This document shows positions 1-5,458 of a stretch of 9,685 bases of DNA, one piece after another; the first letter of the stretch is position 1, and each line of letters starts with the position of its first letter. The translations under genes and the position numbers were made by a program. This DNA comes from HGM04593 sp964485215 (GTDB lineage: Bacteria > Bacteroidota > Bacteroidia > Bacteroidales > Bacteroidaceae). The notes under the pieces are model-generated. The model worked only from the letters and a program-made list of their open reading frames with translations. It did not search any database and was not told the DNA's origin. The stretch spans positions 1 to 9,685 of the forward strand of contig CAZAIM010000090.1 in assembly GCA_964485215.1 (NCBI GenBank), written 5' to 3'.

Positions 1-1869
1 GTACTTGTCTATAAGTTCTCGCAACGAAGAAAAAGGGTAAATATGAATATCAGTTCCCATAGATGTTGTCAAAATAGAATTTCCATCTAGACTAAAAGTT
101 GCAGAACGCAAGCTATAATTATGCACAAGTGGTTTATCAATTAATTTACCATTTTCTATGTCCCAAACACAGGCCGTTTGATCAATGGATGCAGTTAGCA
201 AACACTGTTCAATTGGACAAAAATTAACAGAATACACAGGAGATGAATGCCTTATCGTTGACACTTTATCTCCATCTCGGACATTCCAAACACAAGCTGT
301 ATTATCCCATGATGCTGTTGCAATATATTTCCCATCGGGGCTAAAAACTGCAGAGTTGACACCGGCTGTATGTTTCAACGGCTTGGTTACAGGCTTGCTT
401 GTTGCCGCATCCCACACACAGGCTGTATTATCAAATGATGCGGTAACAATATATTTGCCATCAGGACTGAAAATAGCGGAATTAACAACATCTTTATGTT
501 GCAACGGCTCTGTAACAGGCTCACCGGTCATTGCATCCCATACACGGGCGGTATTATCTCTTGATGCCGTTACAATATATTTCCCATCGGGACTGAAAAC
601 TGCAGAATAAACATTGTTATTATGTTGCAACGGCTCTGTAACAGGCTCACCGGTCATTGCATCCCATACACGAGCGGTATTATCCCAAGATGCAGTGACA
701 ATATATTTCCCATTTGGACTAAAAACAGCGGAGTTGACACCGGCTGTATGTTTCAACGGCTTTGTTACAGGCTTGCTTGTTGCCGCATCCCACACACAGG
801 CTGTATTATCAAATGATGCGGTAACAATATATTTGCCATCAGGACTGAAAATAGCGGAACTAACAACATCTTTGTGTTGTAACGAGCCGGTTACAGGTTT
901 ACTTGTTATTGCATTCCAAACGCGTAATCTATTGTCCATAGAGGCAGTCAAAAAGCACATACTATTTGGACTAAAAGAAGCATGGAAACCAGGAGAACCG
1001 TGAGATAATATTTTTATGCATTCACCAGTTTTAGCATTCCACAGAAATGTTAAAGTATAAGATGTCGTTATGACATATTTGCCATCGGGACTGAAAACAG
1101 CTGAATTAACTTCGGTCGGATGTGACATTGGGTTTGCGATTGGTTTACCACTTTTTACATTCCAAATTTGAGTTGTAGCATCTTTTGAAGCCGTTACGAC
1201 GTATTTCCCATCAGGGCTGAAGACTGCGGAATTAACATCATTGTTATGTCGTAACAGTTCTGTTACAGGTTTGCCTGTTGTCGCATTCCATACACGAGCG
1301 GTATTATCCCAAGATGCAGTAACAATATATTTACCATCTGGACTGAACACAGCGGAATTAACCAGTTCATCATGTTGCAACGGTTCTGTTAGCGGTTCAC
1401 CAGTTGTGGCATTCCATACACGGGCAGTATTGTCATTCGATGCAGTTACAATATATTTGCCATCTGGACTGAACACCGCGGAATTAACAAAACCATTATG
1501 TTGCAACGGTTCTGTTACTGCTTCGCCGGTCATTACGTTCCAAATACGAGAGGTATCACCTGATGTTAAAATATATTTCCCGTCGGGGCTGAAAACGGCG
1601 GAATAAACAAAATCATTATGTTGCAACAGCTCTGTAACAGGCGCACCGGTCATTGTATCCCATACACAGGCGGTACTATCAGATAATACGAGAACATATT
1701 TGCTATCAGGACTAAAAATAGCAGAACGAACATAGCCGTTATGGTGCAACTGTTCTGTTACAGGTTTGCCTGTTTTTGCATCCCACACACGGGCGGTATT
1801 ATCTCTTGATGCCGTTACAATATATTTGCCATCGGGACTGAAAACTGCGGAAACTATAGAATTGTTATG
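1..1869 (-). repeat. WD40 repeat array, 126-nt period, at least 15 units
   Basis: Unit consensus is NSAVFSPDGKYIVTAS-x-DNTARVW followed by (D/N)A-x-TGxPVTEPLQH, 42 residues. The Asp/Asn codon of SPDGK (or its equivalent) falls at 1831, 1705, 1582, 1462, 1336, 1210, 1084, 964, 838, 712, 586, 460, 334, 211 and 85. Spacing is therefore 126 nt except for four slightly shorter steps of 120 or 123 nt. Units 2-3, 7-8 and 14-15 are the most diverged; the others are close to identical. Fourteen full units would make two seven-bladed propellers, with a fifteenth unit starting or continuing beyond the edge. The many plus-strand open frames across here are antisense shadows of this repetition. Confidence 0.92.
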
Positions 1870-2928
1870 CGGAATAACAGTTCTGCAATACAAACCATCC
1901 ATTTGTAAAAAATCACATTGCCTTAGCATCTTCTCAGCTTCACTCACATACGGCCTATCGGGGTTATCCAAGTCTTTTGGCAAAGCATAAAGTGCCATTC
2001 GCAAAGCCTTAGTTATATTGCCATTGTCATACTCCTTTTGCGCTTCGCTGGCAAGGTATTGCGATTGAGAAATAAGCAGTTTATTATGACTGCGAAGTAT
2101 CTGCTCATTACGCAGAGTTATCTCTTCATTTTTTTTGGCAATCTCTCTGTTTTGTCTCTCTATTTCTTCGCTCTTTTGCATTACCTCTATATTTTTTTTG
2201 GTTATCTCCTTATTTTTTTTCGTAATCTCTTTGTTCTGTTTAGAAATTTCTTCGCTCTTATCCTCAATTTCTCTATTTTGCTCAAGTATCTCCCTGTTCT
2301 TTCTCTCAATTTCGTTATTTGCACGGTAGAACCAACCGCTTATCAGCACAGACAAGAGCACTAAGAAGACTGCAACACTTCCCCAAATAAGACGAAGTCT
2401 TTTCTGCTTGCGGGTATGTCGCTGCCAAAGCGTGTCAAAACTAAGATTGAACATTCGAGCCAAAACCTTGACAACAGCAGCCTCGCGCCCCATTTCGTTT
2501 ATGTTTGCCGCAAGTAGTTCCTCATGTCCTCTAAGGTTAAGAAGAGCCTCCGGATAACATTCTGTGTCAACATTGCCCGAAAAGGGAATGCCTTCAATTA
2601 CATAAGGGATTATATGGTTGGCACGCCCCGAGTCAATAAACATCTTAGCTTCCTTGCACACCCACTGGCTCTTTGCACTGCGCGGAGAGCAGACAACAAT
2701 AAGCCACTGAGAATCCTCGAGGGCATGGCTTATCTCCTCGGCCAGCAGTCCCGGAGCAAGATCTGTCACATCACGGAATGTAGGGCGTACATTTTTCGGC
2801 AAATCTGTACGTCCGTTCAGGTTTGTGGGGAAACGATAATTTTCAAGTTTTTCCTGTAACCACTTGGCCTGTTTTTCATCCTCGCGTTTGTAGCTTATGA
2901 AAGCGAAGTATTTCTTGTCGGTGTTCAT
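1..2928 (-). CDS. TIR - transmembrane - coiled coil - WD40 receptor-like protein (3' end beyond window)
   Basis: The frame is open from the ATG at 2928 to base 1 (976 codons) with no stop, so the C-terminus lies outside the window. An in-frame stop lies upstream with no other ATG between, which fixes the start. Domains in order: TIR, about residues 5-130, with box 1 FAFISYKRED (8-17) and SPRSAKSQWVCKE (81-93), where E93 sits at the usual S-x-W-x-x-x-E catalytic Glu position of NAD-cleaving TIRs; a linker with GREAAVVKVLARMF; a basic stretch (RHTRKQKRLR) followed by one transmembrane helix, about 180-201; a coiled coil of 11 exact heptads, 207-283; an ALRMALYALP / YVSEAEKMLR linker (about 308-340) of the kind that precedes WD40 arrays in signalling proteins; then at least 15 WD40 units from about 354 on. 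The positive-inside rule places TIR in the cytosol and the propellers outside the membrane. By family knowledge, the TIR probably cleaves NAD+ or makes a nucleotide signal when the propellers sense a ligand. The ligand is unknown and a defence role is inference. Confidence 0.9.
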   Translation of the reverse strand, partial: MNTDKKYFAFISYKREDEKQAKWLQEKLENYRFPTNLNGRTDLPKNVRPTFRDVTDLAPGLLAEEISHALEDSQWLIVVCSPRSAKSQWVCKEAKMFIDSGRANHIIPYVIEGIPFSGNVDTECYPEALLNLRGHEELLAANINEMGREAAVVKVLARMFNLSFDTLWQRHTRKQKRLRLIWGSVAVFLVLLSVLISGWFYRANNEIERKNREILEQNREIEDKSEEISKQNKEITKKNKEITKKNIEVMQKSEEIERQNREIAKKNEEITLRNEQILRSHNKLLISQSQYLASEAQKEYDNGNITKALRMALYALPKDLDNPDRPYVSEAEKMLRQCDFLQMDGLYCRTVIPHNNSIVSAVFSPDGKYIVTASRDNTARVWDAKTGKPVTEQLHHNGYVRSAIFSPDSKYVLVLSDSTACVWDTMTGAPVTELLQHNDFVYSAVFSPDGKYILTSGDTSRIWNVMTGEAVTEPLQHNGFVNSAVFSPDGKYIVTASNDNTARVWNATTGEPLTEPLQHDELVNSAVFSPDGKYIVTASWDNTARVWNATTGKPVTELLRHNNDVNSAVFSPDGKYVVTASKDATTQIWNVKSGKPIANPMSHPTEVNSAVFSPDGKYVITTSYTLTFLWNAKTGECIKILSHGSPGFHASFSPNSMCFLTASMDNRLRVWNAITSKPVTGSLQHKDVVSSAIFSPDGKYIVTASFDNTACVWDAATSKPVTKPLKHTAGVNSAVFSPNGKYIVTASWDNTARVWDAMTGEPVTEPLQHNNNVYSAVFSPDGKYIVTASRDNTARVWDAMTGEPVTEPLQHKDVVNSAIFSPDGKYIVTASFDNTACVWDAATSKPVTKPLKHTAGVNSAVFSPDGKYIATASWDNTACVWNVRDGDKVSTIRHSSPVYSVNFCPIEQCLLTASIDQTACVWDIENGKLIDKPLVHNYSLRSATFSLDGNSILTTSMGTDIHIYPFSSLRELIDKY
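355..859. repeat. Near-identical WD40 block, copies at 355-481 and 733-859
   Basis: The two stretches are 378 nt (three repeat units) apart and match at 126 of 127 bases by hand alignment. The only difference is G at 385 versus T at 763. Similarity decays on both sides, starting at 482/860. A second short-range identity, offset by 126 nt, links bases from about 495 with bases from about 621 (TATGTTGCAACGG onward). The pattern suggests recent unequal recombination or gene conversion inside the array. Confidence 0.85.
2080..2310 (-). other. Coding region of an 11-heptad coiled coil in the TIR-WD40 protein
   Basis: Residues 207-283 read as consecutive seven-residue units beginning with Ile (Val once): IERKNRE, ILEQNRE, IEDKSEE, ISKQNKE, ITKKNKE, ITKKNIE, VMQKSEE, IERQNRE, IAKKNEE, ITLRNEQ, ILRSHNK. 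Position 5 is Asn or Ser in ten units and His in the last. With Ile at one core position and Asn mostly at the other (five residues on), this resembles the stalks of oligomeric receptors. It directly follows the transmembrane helix, so it probably couples or oligomerises the sensor and the TIR domains. Confidence 0.85.
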
Positions 2929-3021
2929 TTTTGTATATTTATTGTTAGTATCCCATAAAAATTAGGGACTTGTTAAAAATTAAATAAAACAGGTTCATTA
3001 AAGCCGAGAAGTATTTTGTTG

Positions 3022-3153
3022 TCATTGAAATTTAGTTTTGTCAAAAAGCTCCCTCAAATACGTTTTGTCAGTAAGCGAAATACTTGAAATCTGCAAGACT
3101 TCGTATGCGCTTCTTTCCAGTTTTATATCATTCTTAACATATTCGGTTGTCAT
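3022..3153 (-). CDS. Small hypothetical protein, 43 aa
   Basis: An ATG at 3153 opens a 43-codon frame ending in TGA at 3022-3024. The product begins MTTEYVKNDIKLERSAYEVL and ends RELFDKTKFQ. It looks soluble and mixed-charge, with no membrane segment. GAGGTG at 3159-3164 lies 5 nt before the ATG, a clear Shine-Dalgarno and unusual in this phylum. The stop of the preceding frame (TGA, 3158-3160) overlaps that site, which suggests translational coupling. It lies 93 nt upstream of the TIR-WD40 start on the same strand and could be co-transcribed with it. I do not recognise the family. A remnant of a longer decayed gene is the main alternative. Confidence 0.4.
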   Translation of the reverse strand: MTTEYVKNDIKLERSAYEVLQISSISLTDKTYLRELFDKTKFQ

Positions 3154-3157
3154 TTAA

Positions 3158-3440
3158 TCACCTCAAAGTTAAATTTTCAAGTATATTCGCACTAAAATCT
3201 CCATAAATATATTTCGATAATTTCAAATAGCTTTCCCAAATTTTAAGGGGACAGTAGTGATTCGTGTATAAATTTGTCCCAATTTAATTCAATGTTTGTA
3301 TAGCGTAACGTATCGTTTGGTTTTGGAATCTTATTAGCTATATTACATATATTGTCAAAAACAAAGATAGGTAAAAATATACAAAGAAGCAACATGTAGC
3401 AAAGAATCTCCATTCGCAACAAACAGTCTTCGTTAAACAT
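3158..3440 (-). pseudogene. Small membrane-protein ORF with apparent +1 frameshift
   Basis: An ATG at 3440 opens a 65-codon frame with one hydrophobic helix (MEILCYMLLLCIFLPIFVF) and a polar tail ending in NWDKFIHESLLSP, stopping at TAA 3243-3245. Moving forward by one base at the CCT-TAA junction continues as 29 coding-like residues, starting LKIWESYLKL and ending NILENLTLR, to the TGA at 3158-3160. That TGA is 4 nt from the 43-aa ORF. Joined, the product would be about 94 aa. It may be a decayed gene, a base-calling error, or a real +1 shift. The family is not recognised. The region is strongly AT-rich, unlike the genes to its right, consistent with acquired DNA. Confidence 0.35.
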
Positions 3441-3472
3441 TACTAATTTTCTTGTTTTTCTTTATATTTTTA

Positions 3473-3502
3473 TTGTTTTTCGATAAAAACACATTACATT
3501 TG
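3473..3502 (+). promoter_or_regulatory. Bacteroidetes-type promoter for the DUF2975 operon
   Basis: TTG at 3473-3475 (-33 box), then 19 nt, then TACATTTG at 3495-3502 (-7 box, consensus TAnnTTTG). This predicts a start near 3508-3512 and a leader of about 50 nt before the ATG at 3561. Confidence 0.65.
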
Positions 3503-3560
3503 CACTGCCGGCAGAAACAAAACTTATAAAATCAAACAACTTCTTAAAGAGATAGGAATT

Positions 3561-4040
3561 ATGAAAACAAGAAAAATCAAAGGAATTAGAGGAGTTGCTG
3601 TTCTTGCATCGCTATTGTGTGCAGTAAGCATAGTATGGATTCTTGTCCAGAGCTATTTCGTCTGCACGGGCAGTGGTGAAGGCTGCATAGCATGGCACGA
3701 TGAACTCTATATGCTTCAATGGGCAATCTTCATCGGGCGTCTTCTGTTCAAGTCGCTCTTCTACGCGCTCATCATTCTTTTCCTCATCAAGCAACACAAG
3801 GCCATTGGCAACGGCGTGCTTTTTCCCTCGTCAAACGTAAAGATATTGTACGCCATTGCAGGCTGCTATCTTGTAGGCAACATATGCGATGACAATATGG
3901 CTACGGCTTTGGTGTGCGGCGAGAATGCAGCCTTTGTTCTCAACGGCGACACCCTGCTCTATTCCGCGCTGCTTGTTGTCTTCGCGCTTATATATAAGGT
4001 AGCGGTGAATGTTAGCGAAGAAAATAATCTGACGATATAA
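3561..4040 (+). CDS. DUF2975 family membrane protein
   Basis: A 159-residue protein with four predicted membrane helices, about residues 12-34, 53-75, 92-112 and 129-149. The long segment between helices 1 and 2 holds two Cys (CTGSGEGC). The tail VSEENNLTI matches the EEN-x-LTI ending typical of DUF2975 proteins. In many bacteria this family is encoded directly upstream of a short YozG-type HTH regulator, exactly as here (17-nt gap), and the pair is thought to act as a membrane-linked regulatory unit of unknown signal. The biochemical role is unknown. Family assignment rests on topology, the tail and the neighbour. Confidence 0.8.
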   Translation: MKTRKIKGIRGVAVLASLLCAVSIVWILVQSYFVCTGSGEGCIAWHDELYMLQWAIFIGRLLFKSLFYALIILFLIKQHKAIGNGVLFPSSNVKILYAIAGCYLVGNICDDNMATALVCGENAAFVLNGDTLLYSALLVVFALIYKVAVNVSEENNLTI

Positions 4041-4057
4041 TCTAAACGAACCGCAAT

Positions 4058-4282
4058 ATGTCCATTATAGTAAATGTTGACGTGATGCTTGCCAAGCGCA
4101 AGATGTCGTCGGGCGAGCTGGCCGAAAAGGTAGGTATAACCCAGGCCAATCTTTCAATCCTGAAAACCGGTAAAGCCAAAGCCATACGTTTCACTACTCT
4201 CGATGCTCTTTGCCGGGCACTCGATTGCCAACCGGGAGATATTCTTGAATATAAGGAAGAAGAAAACTTTTTACAGTTATGA
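4058..4282 (+). CDS. YozG-type Xre/Cro HTH transcriptional regulator
   Basis: A 74-residue protein, essentially one HTH domain of the HTH_26/Xre group. MSIIVNVDVMLAKRKMS leads into the HTH GELAEKVGITQANLSILKTG (about residues 19-38), followed by the family-typical AKAIRFTTLDALCRALDCQPGD and ending in an acidic LEYKEEE tail. It binds DNA, probably as a dimer, and is likely to regulate its own operon. It follows the DUF2975 gene by 17 nt, the standard partner arrangement. Its TGA overlaps the ATG of the next gene (ATGA, 4279-4282), so the third gene is translationally coupled to it. Confidence 0.88.
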   Translation: MSIIVNVDVMLAKRKMSSGELAEKVGITQANLSILKTGKAKAIRFTTLDALCRALDCQPGDILEYKEEENFLQL

Positions 4283-5166
4283 AAGACTTTAGAATCATTA
4301 TGGCAGCAGCTATGTTCGCAGCATCGGCTCTGTCATACGGACAGGCGGGCAAGAATGTGAAAGGCCGTGTTGTGGATGAAGAGGGCAAAACCGTGGAATT
4401 CGTATCGATAGGAATAGCCGGGAAGGGTGTCGGCACAGTTTCCGGCATCGACGGCCGCTTCGCCTTGCAGCTGCCGGCTGAATGCAGCGACACGGTAATA
4501 TTTTCGCACGTATCATATGGCATTGTAGCCATACCGGCAGATGAACTCACGAGCGGAGACACACTGAAAACAATAACAATGACAACCAAAGAACTGGATG
4601 AGATAGTTGTTGTTCCCGGCAAAAGAAAAAGACGAAGACTGGTAAACAGGGGTATGTGTCTTGCCGGCACAGAAACAGTGTGGTCTCCCCGAAACATAGG
4701 TCACGAGGTTGGCTCAATAGTAAAGAGCAAAAGAGTCTTCGATGTCGATAGCATATCGTTTAAAGTGCTGTCAAACGGAATAGAAGGGCTTAAGCTAAGC
4801 ATAAACATATGCAGGACCGATGAAGAAGGCAACAGTTTCACCAATATCCTGCAAAAGCCTCTCTACACCGATATACCTGTGAGCGAAGAAAAACAGCAGT
4901 TTACAGTTATCCCCCAGGAACTAATAAGGCTACATCCTGGAATATATTACGTATCGGTGAAGTTTGTCGGATGCAACGAAAGCGCGAGCGAAGAATGGAA
5001 GGATGAAGAATCATGGAACGGCCCGAAGAGGTTTGAAATGCGCAAGAAATGCGTCTCTTTCCCGTTGCACCTCAAAGATGGCTACAAACGTTCAGGTGCG
5101 GTCGATGAGCCTGAAAGGATTCCGATAAACCTTGGGCTCGAGGTGCACGGATGCGAATACCGTTGA
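4279..5166 (+). CDS. Secreted CarboxypepD_reg-like domain protein
   Basis: A 295-residue protein. Residues 1-22 (MKDFRIIMAAAMFAASALSYGQ) look like a Sec signal peptide. A CarboxypepD_reg-like beta-sandwich follows, about 28-110, with GRVVDEEGKTVEFVSI, GTVSGIDGRFALQLP, IFSHVSYG and a closing KELDEIVV strand. The basic GKRKRRR lies between it and a second, beta-rich region (about 130-290) starting NIGHEVGSIVKSKRVF. This two-domain form occurs in Bacteroidetes periplasmic or envelope proteins; there is no TonB-dependent barrel, so it is not a SusC-type receptor. It overlaps the HTH gene by 4 bases, which makes it the third member of the DUF2975-HTH operon and a candidate output or signal-sensing partner (inference). 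Its function is unknown. Confidence 0.75.
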   Translation: MKDFRIIMAAAMFAASALSYGQAGKNVKGRVVDEEGKTVEFVSIGIAGKGVGTVSGIDGRFALQLPAECSDTVIFSHVSYGIVAIPADELTSGDTLKTITMTTKELDEIVVVPGKRKRRRLVNRGMCLAGTETVWSPRNIGHEVGSIVKSKRVFDVDSISFKVLSNGIEGLKLSINICRTDEEGNSFTNILQKPLYTDIPVSEEKQQFTVIPQELIRLHPGIYYVSVKFVGCNESASEEWKDEESWNGPKRFEMRKKCVSFPLHLKDGYKRSGAVDEPERIPINLGLEVHGCEYR

Positions 5167-5221
5167 TTGTTCTTCAAAAGCCCTGCCGAATGTGTATCAT
5201 TTCTACAGGTTTCTTGAATTT

Positions 5222-5272
5222 CATTTATGCTTGTTCCGCTCTGTCTTTCTTCGGGCTAAACGAGCATAAATG
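5222..5272 (+). terminator. Long hairpin after the DUF2975 operon, possible terminator
   Basis: CATTTATGCTTGTT (5222-5235) pairs with AACGAGCATAAATG (5259-5272): 14 pairs including one G-U, with a 23-nt loop. It lies about 55 nt after the stop of the CarboxypepD_reg-like gene. No strong U-run follows, so it may be a weak terminator or a 3' stabilising stem. Confidence 0.4.
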
Positions 5273-5325
5273 TCACTTTATTCAGTTTTGATATGTTTTT
5301 TATGAAAAATTAAACAGTTTCTTAT

Positions 5326-5333
5326 TATCTTCG
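5326..5333 (+). promoter_or_regulatory. Weak candidate -7 box for the M3 peptidase operon
   Basis: TATCTTCG resembles TAnnTTTG with one mismatch and is followed by CAC. No TTG lies at the expected distance upstream, so support is poor. It sits immediately after the left arm of the 13-bp inverted repeat. Confidence 0.3.
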
Positions 5334-5366
5334 CACTCTGTAACAGACAGTAAGAAACTGTTTGAA

Positions 5367-5407
5367 TTTTATATCGCCATGGCGAAACATTCGCTCCCGA
5401 TATAAGA
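5367..5407 (+). promoter_or_regulatory. Structured 5' leader hairpin of the M3 peptidase gene
   Basis: The outer stem 5367-5376 pairs with 5398-5407 (10 pairs, one G-U, core TATATCG/CGATATA). An inner stem, GCGAA (5382-5386) with TTCGC (5390-5394), has a 3-nt loop. An asymmetric internal loop (CCATG opposite TCC) separates the stems. It ends about 50 nt before the ATG at 5459 and has no downstream U-run, so a leader element is more likely than a terminator. It matches no riboswitch I know. Confidence 0.45.
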
Positions 5408-5458
5408 AAACCATTATTAGAAATTTAAACAGCTTCTAAACATATACAATTTAATACT

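Larger units (their letters stand above)
5310..5439 (+). repeat. Three copies of TTAAACAGYTTCTWA in the peptidase leader
   Basis: AAACAGTTTCTTA (5312-5324) is matched by its exact inverted copy TAAGAAACTGTTT (5351-5363), and by a direct near-copy AAACAGCTTCTAA (5427-5439, 11 of 13 bases). The inverted pair has arm centres 39 bp apart and flanks a weak -7-like TATCTTCG at 5326-5333. It could be an operator around the promoter or, if transcription starts upstream, a 13-bp RNA stem. Confidence 0.6.

Noticed and set aside
1..1870. CRISPR or tandem non-coding repeat array
   Set aside because: The 126-nt period keeps the reading frame, differences are mostly conservative, and each unit translates to a WD40 blade.
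185..2859. Many plus-strand open frames with repetitive sequence across the left third
   Set aside because: They are the antisense strand of the WD40, coiled-coil and TIR coding sequence. The minus frame is continuous for 976 codons with clear domains, while the plus frames only mirror its repetition.
2929..3021. Promoter for the TIR-WD40 gene
   Set aside because: The stretch is AT-rich, but no TTG-N19-TAnnTTTG arrangement is found on the minus strand. The gene may be read from further upstream.
4194..4704. Minus-strand frames opposite the CarboxypepD_reg-like gene
   Set aside because: The plus-strand gene has a signal peptide, a recognisable domain and operon overlap; the minus frames have low-complexity Ser/Thr-rich products without family features.
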